Shown: in pieces, positions 46,437-56,400 of the stretch
Numbering within the stretch: position 1 is the stretch's first letter
Layout: every line of letters begins with the position of its first letter
Assembly: GCA_016179685.1 (NCBI GenBank)
Contig: JACPCR010000063.1
Location: 1-64,000 of the forward strand
From: Planctomycetota bacterium
Lineage (GTDB): Bacteria; Planctomycetota; PUPC01; JACPCR01
Direction: 5' to 3'
DNA: 64,000 nt
Made by a program: the position numbers and the translations under genes
The notes under the pieces: generated by a model
What the model was told of the DNA's origin: nothing
Seen by the model: the letters and a program-made list of their open reading frames with translations, nothing else
The model's database searches: none

Positions 46437-47267
46437 ATGGTGAATTTCGTCGTTGCCTTGCCTTGTGAAGCTCGACCTCTCGTCGCTCATTACCGGCTTC
46501 AGGCCATACGGGGCGCAGAACCCTTCATGGCTTATGAGGGCGAAGGCATGGCCCTGATCGTATCCGGGATCGGCAAGGTCGCGGCCGCCGCCGCCACGGC
46601 CTTCCTCCACGCCATCACCGGGAAGGGCGGCGACCGCGGCTGGATCAATGCCGGACTGGCTGGCCACGCATCCCACCCCGCAGGCTACGGGGTCCTCGCC
46701 CATAAGATCACCGACCATTCGACCGGCGAAAGCTGGTATCCCCAAAGAAGGCTCGACCTGCCGTGTGATACCGGAGAGGTGCTCACCGTCGGCCGGCCGG
46801 AGAAGGATTTCCAGGGTTCCTGGGTCTATGAGATGGAAGCCTCGGGCTTCTATGCCACCGCATGCCGATTCTCGACGTCCGAGTTGGTGCATTGCTACAA
46901 GGTCATTTCCGATAATCCGGATGTTCCCGCCGCTCAGCTCACCCCTTCTGGGGTCGAGAAACTCATGCAGGAACACCTCGGGGTGCTGGATGCCCTGGTG
47001 AACGGGGTCGCGTCACAGGTGCAGGAACTGGCCAGCCGGGAAGCCGATCCGCCGGAGATGGAGAGATATCTGAGCCGGTGGCGCTTCACTGTCACGCAGT
47101 GTCATCAGCTTCGCCGGCTTCTCAGACGCTGGCGCACCCTGTCCCCCGGCCGGCCGGCATGGCCAGATGGCCTGGAAAAGTTGACCCGCGCCAGGGACGT
47201 CCTGGCCTGCCTCAAGGCTCGCATCGATTCGGATTCGTCCGCCGGTCGCGTTCCCACTGAAGGCTGA
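46437..47267 (+). CDS. Nucleoside phosphorylase / MTA-SAH nucleosidase-like protein
   Basis: A 276-residue protein with the N-terminal features of the purine and nucleoside phosphorylase family 1: VNFVVALPCEARPLVAHY, then ALIVSGIGKVAAAAATAF, and WINAGLAGHASHPAGYGVLAHKI. A conserved acidic motif, WVYEMEASGFYATACRF, resembles the ME-x-x-A purine-site motif of these enzymes. The C-terminal 90 residues are helical and not typical. The stop is 8 bases before the radical SAM gene at 47276, so the two form an operon. A role in handling a nucleoside product made or repaired by the partner is inferred. Confidence 0.82.
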   Translation: MVNFVVALPCEARPLVAHYRLQAIRGAEPFMAYEGEGMALIVSGIGKVAAAAATAFLHAITGKGGDRGWINAGLAGHASHPAGYGVLAHKITDHSTGESWYPQRRLDLPCDTGEVLTVGRPEKDFQGSWVYEMEASGFYATACRFSTSELVHCYKVISDNPDVPAAQLTPSGVEKLMQEHLGVLDALVNGVASQVQELASREADPPEMERYLSRWRFTVTQCHQLRRLLRRWRTLSPGRPAWPDGLEKLTRARDVLACLKARIDSDSSAGRVPTEG

Positions 47268-47275
47268 ACGTCAGC

Positions 47276-48274
47276 ATGATCCACACACTGTACGTCGAAG
47301 AGGAAGTGGCCGAACACCCGCGGACACGGGAGGTCTGCGAACGCTTCCCCCGGGCGGTCCGAATCCTCTGCCGGCGCTACGGCGAGATTTTCAACCGCAA
47401 AGCCCAGAACTTCCGCCTTCAGAAACGAAATCCCGCCCTCATTCTCGCCCGGAAGCATGGCCGGCTGGTCCTGGAGACCCCGCCAGGTTACGGCCTGGGA
47501 GACCACCGGCATTTCTATTTTTCGCACATGTTGAACTGCCTCTATGACTGCCGCTATTGCTTTCTCCAGGGGATGTACCGGTCGGCCCACTACGTGTTGT
47601 TTGTCAACTATGAGGATTTCCGGTCCGCCATCGAAGCGAAGATCAGCGGGTTTTGTGGCGAAACTTGCTTTTTCTATTCGGGATATGACTGCGATAGCCT
47701 GGCTTTCGAGCCTGTGACTCGTTTTGCTGAAAATTTCCTGCCGTTCTTCGCTGGGCATCCGGAGGCCTGGACCGAATTTCGGACAAAAAGCACCCAGATC
47801 CAGGTTCTCCTGGAGAGGAAGGTTATACCGAATTGCGTCGTGGCGTTCAGCTTCACACCCCTTGGGATCAGCGAGACGCTGGAACACCGTGTCCCGCCCA
47901 TCGAAAAGCGGCTGAAAGCTATGAAGGAACTCCAGGAACGCGGCTGGAAATTGGGCCTGCGGTTCGACCCGCTCATCTACCAACCGGACTTTCGTGCCCA
48001 CTATGAGCGCCTGTACAGCGATGTTTTCCGTGTCCTCCGGCCAGAAGGTCTTCACTCGGTCAGTCTGGGCCCCTTCCGACTGCCCAAGTCTCTTTACGAA
48101 AACATGTATCGGCTGTACCCGGACGAAAAACTTTTCGCGATTTCGCTCGAGGAGCGGAAAGGCGTCCTTTCCTATCCCCGCGGGCTGGAAGAGGAGGTGA
48201 CTGCCTTCTGCACCCGGGAGCTGTTGCGGCATATCCCAGGGGACATTTTGTTTCCGTGCCATGTCCCGGCGTAA
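47276..48274 (+). CDS. Spore photoproduct lyase-like radical SAM protein
   Basis: A 332-residue radical SAM protein of the SplB family. C-x3-C-x2-C is at 88-95 (CLYDCRYC) and is followed by FLQGMY. Other family blocks are FYSGYDCDSLAFEPVTRF, AWTEFRTKSTQI and VVAFSFTPLGISETLEHRVP plus LGLRFDPLIY. True spore photoproduct lyase repairs a thymine dimer in spore DNA using SAM; in non-sporulating bacteria the substrate is unknown. The organism need not form spores. It shares a short operon with the nucleosidase-like gene. A convergent terminator follows. Confidence 0.9.
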   Translation: MIHTLYVEEEVAEHPRTREVCERFPRAVRILCRRYGEIFNRKAQNFRLQKRNPALILARKHGRLVLETPPGYGLGDHRHFYFSHMLNCLYDCRYCFLQGMYRSAHYVLFVNYEDFRSAIEAKISGFCGETCFFYSGYDCDSLAFEPVTRFAENFLPFFAGHPEAWTEFRTKSTQIQVLLERKVIPNCVVAFSFTPLGISETLEHRVPPIEKRLKAMKELQERGWKLGLRFDPLIYQPDFRAHYERLYSDVFRVLRPEGLHSVSLGPFRLPKSLYENMYRLYPDEKLFAISLEERKGVLSYPRGLEEEVTAFCTRELLRHIPGDILFPCHVPA

Positions 48275-48383
48275 AGATTTCCTTAATCACGCTCCCAATG
48301 TCCCTCCCAAACTTATCCCTGCGAGAGGTTCGGGAGGGCACGTCCGGGAGAATCCGCGTGAGCGTCTCCGCCCCGGACATGCC

Positions 48384-48425
48384 TAAAAGAAACAGCCTGG
48401 GGCCTTTTTCGGCTCCAGGCTGTTC
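48384..48425. terminator. Bidirectional-type terminator hairpin
   Basis: AACAGCCTGGGGCC, loop TTTTTC, then GGCTCCAGGCTGTT gives a 14-bp stem with one G-T pair. It sits between the convergent radical SAM (+) and pseudopilin (-) genes, which suits a two-way terminator. A modest T-rich tract follows on the plus side. Confidence 0.7.
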
Positions 48426-48482
48426 GTGTCTTCCGTGCTGTTTTCTGCCTACGACTCGGAGAAGGGAACGGCGCGCCGTTTA

Positions 48483-49760
48483 TTAAGGATAGTGGCTCAG
48501 GTACGTGGTGTTCATCACCTGGCCGCCGGTCCCCCCCAGCAGCGAGTCGTAGCCTCCGGCGCCGTCCTGGAGGCGCCAATGGAAGTTCCAATTCCCGTGC
48601 CAGTCGCTGCCGGACCAGAAGAGAAACTGCATCGGATAAGAATCGGAAACATCTCCAATATTCTTGTTATAGACAAATGCTTGCCCGTTGCCCGGAGGAC
48701 CCAAGACCGTGAAGCTGGTCGGATCATTGGCCCCCTGGCCCATGACGCCAATGCCCAGCTCGCCGGACTCGTGTCCGTAACGGTCCTGATGTATTCCAAA
48801 CTCGTACACCCCGGTCTTGGGGAACTTGCAGACGCCGTCCCAGCGCCAGCAGAAGGTGAGCGGCCAGCGCTGGCCCCAGCCACCCCAGTTCCAGCCCTGC
48901 GAATCGCTGTGGCTGATGTTCCAGTCCGAGCCGCCCGCGGGGAGCTGGTTGAGCACGTAGAGCCACTTGCCGTCGCCGCCCATCTGGGTCGTCCAAACGG
49001 TCTCATAGTCCGGGGTCTTCAGCTTGGACTCCGCGACGCCCTTGATGTTGCCGGGGCCACCCTGATGCCACGCCCTGGCCTTCAGCCCAGGTATGGATGG
49101 GCCCGCATAGCCCAGGGTCGCATGCAGATCGGCGAACACGTAATGACCCTCGATGGTCTCGACGCCCCCCAGCGTCCTGCCGGACGGATGGCGCTTGCCC
49201 GCCTCCTTCACGGCGAGAATCTGGTCCGCCGTCATCCCCACCTGAACGATACTACCTCCCGAAAGGGAAGCTGGCTGGACCGAAGGTTTCGGTGGCGACA
49301 CCGCTCCAATGTGGCTCATGATGTTGCCGCCCGCGAAAGTCGACGTCACCACGTAGGACTGGGGAATTCCATGCCGGTTGATGTTCGGCTTCGGATCGGT
49401 CGGGCAGCGCACGTCCTTGATCCTCGAGGCATAAAGCTCGGACTGGTTCGGCGGGTTCGTGTTCGGGTCGTACCAGCCCGCCGCCTCGCCGTAATAGCCC
49501 TGCTCGGTATTCAGCTTGTAACCCAGCTCCTTGACGAACGCGTCACGGTCCGGGTTCGTCCAGCCGTCCCAACTCGGCGCGTACGAGGCGATGGTGGCCG
49601 CGATGGCCTTGGCCCGGGCCATGCAGTTGGCCGCCATGGCCGTGGCCTGAGCCCGCTGGAGGGCCGGCACGATTAGAGCCGCCAGGATGGAAATGATGGT
49701 GATGACCACCATCAGTTCGATCAGCGTAAAACCTTTCGGTAAGCGGATGCGGTGCTTCAT
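48483..49760 (-). CDS. Giant pseudopilin with PA14-like domain, paralogue 1
   Basis: A 425-residue protein with a class III/type II pseudopilin N-terminus: KGFTLIELMVVITIISILAAL, cleaved after Gly by prepilin peptidase. It has DUF1559-like features (CPTDPKPNINRHGIPQSYVV). Residues about 270-425 resemble a PA14-type beta domain: FCWRWDGVCKFPKTGVYEFGIHQDRYG and, near the end, YPMQFLFWSGSDWHGNWNFHWRLQDG. PA14 domains bind sugars or protein surfaces. A strong ribosome-binding site (AGGAGGG) precedes the start. It is close to the 49843 gene in sequence, so recent duplication is likely. Assembly by a type II secretion- or pilus-like machine not in this window is inferred. Confidence 0.85.
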   Translation of the reverse strand: MKHRIRLPKGFTLIELMVVITIISILAALIVPALQRAQATAMAANCMARAKAIAATIASYAPSWDGWTNPDRDAFVKELGYKLNTEQGYYGEAAGWYDPNTNPPNQSELYASRIKDVRCPTDPKPNINRHGIPQSYVVTSTFAGGNIMSHIGAVSPPKPSVQPASLSGGSIVQVGMTADQILAVKEAGKRHPSGRTLGGVETIEGHYVFADLHATLGYAGPSIPGLKARAWHQGGPGNIKGVAESKLKTPDYETVWTTQMGGDGKWLYVLNQLPAGGSDWNISHSDSQGWNWGGWGQRWPLTFCWRWDGVCKFPKTGVYEFGIHQDRYGHESGELGIGVMGQGANDPTSFTVLGPPGNGQAFVYNKNIGDVSDSYPMQFLFWSGSDWHGNWNFHWRLQDGAGGYDSLLGGTGGQVMNTTYLSHYP

Positions 49761-49842
49761 GGCCTGCCCTCCTAAAGGTAAGAAAAATTACAGCAGCGGT
49801 TTAATAAACGGCGAAGGAAAGTGCTACGCACTTGCCCCCCGT

Positions 49843-51117
49843 TTATGGATAGTGGCTCAGGTACGTGGTGTTTATGACCTGGCCGCCGGTCCCTCCCAGG
49901 ATCGAGTCGTAGTTGCCGGCGCCGTCCTGCACGCGCCAGTTGTAGCTCCAGCCCCCGTGCCAATCACTGCCCGACCAGTACAGGAATTGCATCGGATATG
50001 ATTCGCTGATGTCACTGATTTGTTTGAAATACGCCCATCCCTGGTTCGGGGGCCCAAAATACTGAAAATTAGTTGGATCTTTGGCCCCCTGACCCATCAC
50101 GCCGACCCCCAGCTCGGAGAAATTATGTCCGTACCGATCGTCAGCAAGATTGAACTCATACCGGCCCGTCCTCGGAAAGTTCACCACCCCATCCCAACGC
50201 CAGCAGAAGTTGAGCGGCCAGCGCTGGCCCCACGAGGAGCCCCAGTTCCAGCCCTGCGAATCGCTGTGGCTGATGTTCCAGTCCGAGCCGCCCGCGGGGA
50301 GCTGGTTGAGCACGTAGAGCCACTTGCCGTCGCCACCAAGCTGCGTCGTCCAAACGGTCTCATAATCCGGATTTTTCAACTTGGACTCCGCGACGCCCTT
50401 GATGTTGCTGGTGTTGCCCTGATGCCACGCCCTGGCCATCAGTCCAGGGATCGTAGGCCCCGAGTAACCGAGGGTTGCATGGAGATCGGCGAACACGTAA
50501 TGACCCTCGATGGTCTCGACGCCGCCCAGCGTTCGTCCCGACGGATGGCGTTTCCCCGATTCCTTCACGGCGAGGGTCTGGTCCGCCGTCAGCCCCACTT
50601 GGACGGCATTCGTCCCCGAAAGAGAGGCGGGCTGGACCTCGAGCTTGGATGGGGACACTGCGCCCAAGTGGCCCATGATGTTACCTCCAGCAAAAGTCGA
50701 AGTGACCTTATACGATGACGGAATCCCATGCCGATTGATCGTAGGCTTCGGGTCCACGGGGCAGCGGATATCCTTGATCCTCGAGGCGTAAAGCTCGGAC
50801 TGGTTCGGCGGGTTCGTGGCCGGATCGTACCAGCCCGCCGCCTCGCCGTAGTAGCCCTGCTCGCTGTTCAGCTTGTAGCCCAGCTCCTTGACGAACCCGT
50901 CAGCGTCCGGGTTCGTCCAGCCGTCCCACGTGGGGGCATAGGCTGCGATGGTCGCCGCGATCATCCGCGCCCGGGCCGAACAGTTGGCCGCCATGGCCGT
51001 GGCCTGAGCCCGCTGGAGGGCCGGCACGATCAAGGCCGCCAGGATGGAAATGATGGTGATCACCACCATGAGTTCGATCAACGTGAACCCTTTGAACATT
51101 CTTGTCCGACACTTCAT
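49843..51117 (-). CDS. Giant pseudopilin with PA14-like domain, paralogue 2
   Basis: A 424-residue paralogue of the neighbour downstream, with the same N-terminus (KGFTLIELMVVITIISILAALIVPALQRAQAT is nearly identical) and the same PA14-like C-terminal domain (FCWRWDGVVNFPRTGRYEFNLADDRYGHNF). Differences cluster in the middle (NAVQVGLTADQTLAV) and near the PA14-like loops. It has GGAGGG eight bases upstream of the ATG. Together with 48483 it forms a tandem pair that is probably transcribed together with the HEAT lipoprotein gene upstream. Confidence 0.85.
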   Translation of the reverse strand: MKCRTRMFKGFTLIELMVVITIISILAALIVPALQRAQATAMAANCSARARMIAATIAAYAPTWDGWTNPDADGFVKELGYKLNSEQGYYGEAAGWYDPATNPPNQSELYASRIKDIRCPVDPKPTINRHGIPSSYKVTSTFAGGNIMGHLGAVSPSKLEVQPASLSGTNAVQVGLTADQTLAVKESGKRHPSGRTLGGVETIEGHYVFADLHATLGYSGPTIPGLMARAWHQGNTSNIKGVAESKLKNPDYETVWTTQLGGDGKWLYVLNQLPAGGSDWNISHSDSQGWNWGSSWGQRWPLNFCWRWDGVVNFPRTGRYEFNLADDRYGHNFSELGVGVMGQGAKDPTNFQYFGPPNQGWAYFKQISDISESYPMQFLYWSGSDWHGGWSYNWRVQDGAGNYDSILGGTGGQVINTTYLSHYP

Positions 51118-51165
51118 GGCTTACCCTCCTACAATAATTGCAAAAAAAATTTCAGAAGCCGTTTA

Positions 51166-51936
51166 CTAGGGCGCCATTCCCGGGATCGGTGGCCCCTGCA
51201 TGTTCCCCATGTTCATCATCATCCCTCCTGCCGGGCCGCCCTCGCCCTTGATCGAGGCGATGGCCGTCTCCAGCATGGTCTTCGTCTGCGGCATGAGGTT
51301 GGGGTCCGCAGCCAGGCTCGTGAGGGCCGGCAGAGCCGCCGAGGCCTTGGGGCCCAACTCTCCGAGGCCCCAGGCGATGGACATCGACTCGCCCGGCGCC
51401 TTCTTTTCGGTCTCGAACTGGACCTGTTTCTTCAAGACTTCGACGATGGCCGCAACGTCGCCCGCGGCCTGTTCCTTCTGGCTCAAGAGCCGGATCGCGG
51501 CGGTCTTCGCCACAACCAGGTCCTGGTCCTTGAGCGCGCCCCGAAGCGTCCCAATGGTTTCCGGGTCCGCCGCGGCCAGCTTCACCATCGCCTCGATGGC
51601 GCCCACCCGCACCGTCCCGTTCTTGTCCGTCGTCACAATCTGCTTCAGCTTCGGCAGCATCTCCTTCGGATTCGTTCCGAGAAGAATCAGGGAATCGATC
51701 GCCATGCGACGGACGTCCTCGTTCTCGTCACCCATGGCGTCCATGAGCATGGGGACGACAATGGCGGCATCCTGCTTCATCCCGCCCATCTCGCTGGCGG
51801 CATTCACCCGCGTATTGGCATCCGGGCTCTTGATGTTCTTCCGTAACCGCTTGATTTCCGGATCACCGCACGATGTCATGGAAAAAACAAGAGAAACAGC
51901 CAGGCTGGCCAGCATGAGTCGGGTGAACGTACGCAT
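51166..51936 (-). CDS. HEAT-repeat lipoprotein
   Basis: A 256-residue protein with a lipoprotein signal (LMLASLAVSLVFSMTSCGDPE; Cys is the lipidation site). Tandem HEAT/PBS-lyase repeats follow: RVNAASEMGGMKQDAAIVVP, DVRRMAIDSLILLGTNPKEM, TVRVGAIEAMVKLAAADPET, VVAKTAAIRLLSQKEQ, and MSIAWGLGELGPKASAALPA. A Met/Gly/Pro-rich tail (GGMMMNMGNMQGPPIPGMAP) ends the chain. The ATG at 51936 is preceded by GGAG with five bases between. It sits between pseudopilin genes 2 and 3 on the same strand and may scaffold their assembly at the membrane; that is inference. Confidence 0.85.
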   Translation of the reverse strand: MRTFTRLMLASLAVSLVFSMTSCGDPEIKRLRKNIKSPDANTRVNAASEMGGMKQDAAIVVPMLMDAMGDENEDVRRMAIDSLILLGTNPKEMLPKLKQIVTTDKNGTVRVGAIEAMVKLAAADPETIGTLRGALKDQDLVVAKTAAIRLLSQKEQAAGDVAAIVEVLKKQVQFETEKKAPGESMSIAWGLGELGPKASAALPALTSLAADPNLMPQTKTMLETAIASIKGEGGPAGGMMMNMGNMQGPPIPGMAP

Positions 51937-52070
51937 ACTCACTCCTTGGGGTCCGAAGTCTTGAGTCCTAAATCTTCAGTCTTGAGCCAACCCTGCCCAG
52001 TCGGGTCTTGAAGCTTCAAGCGGCAGACTCCAGACCAGCGACACGAGTATGAGAAGGCACGAATGAATAG

Positions 52071-52099
52071 AGTATAAAAAACTTGGTCGCATTTTGCAA
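52071..52099 (-). promoter_or_regulatory. Putative promoter for the HEAT lipoprotein gene
   Basis: Read on the minus strand, TTGCAA (52099-52094) is followed after 17 bases by TATACT (52076-52071). The -35 sits in ATTGCAAAATGCGACC, a word nearly shared with the promoter of the upstream pseudopilin gene. It is about 135 bases before the start codon. The rest of 51937-52177 has no gene and is AT-rich for this genome. Confidence 0.6.
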
Positions 52100-52177
52100 T
52101 AGCTTTTTGCGACAAAAATTCAACTCAAGTCTTGGGGTCACAAGTTGTGCCTTCTCGATTCGTGAGACGTCGATTCT

Positions 52178-53383
52178 CTAGGGATAATGACCACAATAAT
52201 TCATATTGATGACCTGCCCGGCATTCCCCCCCAAAAGGGAATCATAATTACCGTACCCGTCCTGCACTCGCCATTTGAAGCTCCAGCTTCCGTGCCAGTC
52301 GCTTCCGGACCAGAACAGGAGCTGGACCGGGTACGGGTCCGAAACGTTCGTGATCATTTTGTTATATGCCCATCCCTGATTAGGTGGGCCAAACCACTCG
52401 AGATACGTTGAATCTGCTCCCTCTCCCCGTCCCATCAGCCCAATTCCAATTTCTGCTGACTCGTGGCCGTAACGGTCCTGGTACAGGTTGAACTCGTAGC
52501 GTCCTTTTCCGGGGAAATTGACAACGCCGTCCCAGCGCCAGCAGAAGTTGATCGGCCATCGCTGGCCCCAGCCACCCCAGCTCCAGCCCTGCGCATCGCT
52601 GTGAGTGATGTTCCAGTCCTGGCCGCCTGCTGGATTCTGGTTCAGGACGTAGAGCCACTTGCCGTCGCCCCCGAGATTTCCCGTCCAGACCGTCTCGTAG
52701 TCTGGAGATTTTAGTTTGGATTCTGCAACACCCTTGATACTACTGTAGCTTCCTTGATGCCAGGCCCTGGCCCTCAGTCCGGGCAGGACGGGGCCCGAGT
52801 AGCCCAGCTCGACGTGGAGATCGGCGAAAACATAGTGGCATTCATCCACTGCGACACCGCCCCGCGTGATGCCCGACGGATGGCGCTTCCCCGCCTCCTT
52901 CAAGGCCACGACACGGTCCGCGGAATCGTAAAGACTCTTGATGTTCGATCCGCCAAAGGTCGAGGTGACAACGTACGACTGAGGTATGCCGTGCCGATTC
53001 ATGTTCGGTTTCGCGTCCGCAGGACACCGCAAATCTTTCACCCGCGAGGCGTACAACTCGGAAGCGTTCGGCGGGTTCGTATCCGGGTCATACCACCCCG
53101 GCCCCTCGCCAAAGTAGCCCTCGTCCGAGCTCAACTTGAAGCCCATTTCTTTCACAAAATCATCCTTGTCCGGGTTCGTCCAGCCGTCCCAGATTGAAGC
53201 GTAGGACGAAATGGCCGCAGCGATGGCTCTCGCCCTGGCCGCACAGTCGGCCGCCATGGCCGTTGCCTGGGTCCGCCGGAGAGCGGGCACGACCAGCATT
53301 GCAAGAAGCGCCAAAACGATGATGAGGACCATAAGTTCAACAAAAGTAAAGCCCCGCCGACCAGACTCCTGAGTCCACTTCAT
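52178..53383 (-). CDS. Giant pseudopilin with PA14-like domain, paralogue 3
   Basis: A 401-residue member of the same set, the most divergent. The pilin start is RRGFTFVELMVLIIVLALLA, with the cleavage Gly and Glu5 in place. The middle keeps DGWTNPDKDDFVKEMGFKL and RCPADAKPNMNRHGIPQSYV, and the PA14-like end keeps FCWRWDGVVNFPGKGRYEFNLYQDRYGHESAEIG. It lacks about 25 residues present in the others after GGSNIKSLYDSAD. The ATG at 53383 is the one directly before the pilin signal; the track of codons upstream (to 53488) reaches into the promoter. It has its own promoter. Confidence 0.85.
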   Translation of the reverse strand: MKWTQESGRRGFTFVELMVLIIVLALLAMLVVPALRRTQATAMAADCAARARAIAAAISSYASIWDGWTNPDKDDFVKEMGFKLSSDEGYFGEGPGWYDPDTNPPNASELYASRVKDLRCPADAKPNMNRHGIPQSYVVTSTFGGSNIKSLYDSADRVVALKEAGKRHPSGITRGGVAVDECHYVFADLHVELGYSGPVLPGLRARAWHQGSYSSIKGVAESKLKSPDYETVWTGNLGGDGKWLYVLNQNPAGGQDWNITHSDAQGWSWGGWGQRWPINFCWRWDGVVNFPGKGRYEFNLYQDRYGHESAEIGIGLMGRGEGADSTYLEWFGPPNQGWAYNKMITNVSDPYPVQLLFWSGSDWHGSWSFKWRVQDGYGNYDSLLGGNAGQVINMNYCGHYP

Positions 53384-53431
53384 CACTCGGCAACTCTGGT
53401 CTGAACTTTTCCAATCGCAAAAGACCACACG

Positions 53432-53459
53432 ATTATAACCCATCTGTCGCAAATTGCAA
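53432..53459 (-). promoter_or_regulatory. Putative promoter for pseudopilin gene 3
   Basis: On the minus strand, TTGCAA (53459-53454), 16-base spacer, TATAAT (53437-53432), ending about 49 bases upstream of the start codon. The -35 lies in ATTGCAATTTGCGACA, matching the word at the HEAT lipoprotein promoter. The -10 is a perfect consensus hexamer. Confidence 0.7.
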
Positions 53460-53488
53460 TAAAAAAATTGCACTTGTCGGGTCGCCAA

Positions 53489-56400
53489 TCAGTCGCCGTC
53501 GAGAACGGAGCGGACCTTACGCGCCAGGGCGGCTGGCGTGAAGGGCTTCTGAAGAAACGCCATGTCCGGGTCGAGCACGCCTTGTCGGACCACGGCGACG
53601 TCCGGGTAGCCCGAGACGTAAAGCACCTTCATTTCGGCATGAAGGGTGAGGAGACGCTCGGCCAGTTCCCGGCCCGTCATCTGGGGCATGACGACGTCGG
53701 TGACCAGGAGGTGGATGCGGTCCTTGTAGCGCTCGCAGATCAGCAAGGCCTCGCCGCCATGGCGGGCATCCAGCACCGTGTAGCCGTTTCGCTTGAGAAT
53801 CTCCCGGGTAAGCGTCCGGACGACCTCTTCATCCTCGACGAGAAGGATGGTCTCCCGGCCCTGGGGCGACGGGGAGCGGCTGGTATCCGTCCGGGCTTCT
53901 TCGGGCTTTTCCTGGACCCGAGTCATGTAGATTTTGAAGCTGGTACCCCGGCCCGGCTCGCTATAGACCCAGATATTGCCGCCGCTCTGCTTGACGATCC
54001 CATAGACGGTGGAGAGGCCGAGCCCCGTGCCTTGTTCCTTGGTCGTGAAGAAAGGCTCGAAGATATGGGACAGGGTTTCCGCGTCCATTCCCGTGCCGGT
54101 ATCGGTGACGGCGAGCAAGACGTGGGGGCCCGGCTTGACGGAGACGTGGCGGTCGGCGTAGGCCTCATCGAGCTCGACGTTGGTGGTTTCGATGGTGAGG
54201 CGGCCGCCTCGGGGCATGGCGTCCCGGGCGTTGACCACGAGGTTCATGAGCACCTGTTCGATCTGTCCCGCGTCCGCCTTCACGGGCCAGAGCCCCTGTG
54301 CGGGCACCACCACCAGGTCGATCGTTTCGCCGACGAGCCGGCGAAACATGGGCTCGGCCCCGCCCACTACCGCGTTCAGGTCCAGCACTTTCGGCTGGAT
54401 CATCTGCCGGCGGCTGAAGACCAGGAGCTGGCGCGTCAGCGCCGCCGCGCGCTCGCCCGCCTTCCGGATTTCCTCCACGTCCATCCGCATCGGGTCCAGC
54501 TCCCCGAGCCTGGCCAGCAGAAGCTCGCTGTAGCCGAGGATGGCGGTGAGGACGTTGTTGAAATCATGGGCCACGCCGCCGGCCAGACGCCCCACGGCCT
54601 CCATCTTCTGGGCGTGCCGGAGCTCCTCCTGCAGCCTCTTTCGCATGCTGATATCGAACAGGTAGCCCTTCATCCCGACCAAGTCGCCTTTCTCGTTGAA
54701 CGTGCCGACCACGTTTTCGATCACATGGACCGGCTTCCCGTCGCGGCGTCTCAGTTCGGCCTCGTACAGCTCGAGCTTCTTCTCGCTGAGGAGCAGATCG
54801 AGCGCGGCCTGGCGGGCCTGGGGGTCCGGATACAGCGAGGCCATGTTGTACCGCGTGGCCTCCTCGCAGGATTCGAAGCCGAAGATTCGCGCGAAAGCGG
54901 GATTGCAGGCCAGAAGCTGCCCGTCCGGCGTCGAGATGAACGCCCCACTGAGGTCCTCTTCGAAGAACCGCCGGTAGCGTTCCTCGCTTTCCCGGAGCTC
55001 CCGTTCCACGCGCTTGCGTTCGGTGATGTCCGCCAGGATGTTGACGATTCCGACGATCTCCTCGCGGGCATCCCGGAGCGGGGCCAGCGAAAGGCTGACG
55101 TCGATGGTCGTGCCGTCCTTGCGCTGGCGGCGGACTTCAACCCCGGCGAAGGTGTTGCCCCAGAGGGCCGATTCCCGCAGGCTGCTGACCTCCTCGTCCT
55201 TTTCCCGGGGCACATTGGGCGGCAGGCGGCCGAGTGCCTCCTCAGCCGTCCATCCGAAGATTTGCTCCGCCGCCGGATTCCACATCGTCACCAGCCCGTG
55301 CAGGTCCGTGGCCAGAATCGCCAGCGGCGACGCCCGGATCAGGGTTTGCAGCGTCTGGTTCGTCTCCCGGAGCGCCTGCTCCGCCCGCTTGTGCTCCGTG
55401 ATGTCCTCCACCATGCCGAGGCAGTAGAGGGGTCCCCCGCCGCTCCCCCGGATCATCGAATAGGTCACGGTGACCCAGATGACCTCTCGGTTCTTGCGAA
55501 TGAACCTCTTCTCGGCGCGGTAACGCGAGACCTGCCCGCTGACGAGCCTTTTCATGTCCGCCAGGTCCCGGCCGATGTCCTCCGGGTGCGTGATGCCGCC
55601 CAGGGCGAGCCGCGTCAACTCCTCCTCCTCGTAGCCCACCATCTGGCAGAGCGTCGCATTGACTCGCAGCAGGGAATAATCGAGCCCGAAGATGGCCATG
55701 CCGAGGGGACCCTCCTCGAAGATTTTGCGGAAGCGCTCCTCGCTCTCCTTCCGTTCCTCCTCTTTCCGCCTCTGTTCCGTCACGTCCTCGAAAATGGCCA
55801 CGGCGCCGTGTATCCGATCCCCCGCGTCCCGCAGCGGGGCCGTGAAGAGATTCACGTCGATCGGCGTCCCGTCCCGCCTCCTCCGCCGGACCTGCACCCC
55901 CGAGAAGCCCTCCCCGTTCATCACCACCTGCACCAGGGAGCGGTACTCCTCCTGCCGATCCTCGGGCACGATGGGATTGGGGCCGCCCAGCACCTCCTTC
56001 TCCGACCAGCCGAAGATGCGCTCGGCCGCGGAGTTCCACTTGGTCACCCGGAGATCGCGGTCGATCGAAATGATGGCCAGCGGCGAGGCCTGGATGAGCG
56101 CCCGAAGCGTCTGGTTCGTCTCCCGCAGGCTCTCCTCCGCCCGCTTGCGCTCCGTGATGTCGCGGATGATGGCAATCCCGCCCTGGACATCATCCTCGTT
56201 GTTGAGCAGAGGCGAGAAATACCCTTCGTAAAACCCCCGGCGGCCCGACGCCGGCGAGACGTAAGGCCTGTCCCTGGCCACGACGGTCATGCCCGCCAGC
56301 GCCTCATGGAAAAAGGTGTCTTCCCCGGTCTCCCCCAAGGAGGGGAAAACCTCCAGGGCGCTCCGGCCCAGAACCTCCTCCTTGCGGAATCCGGTCATCT

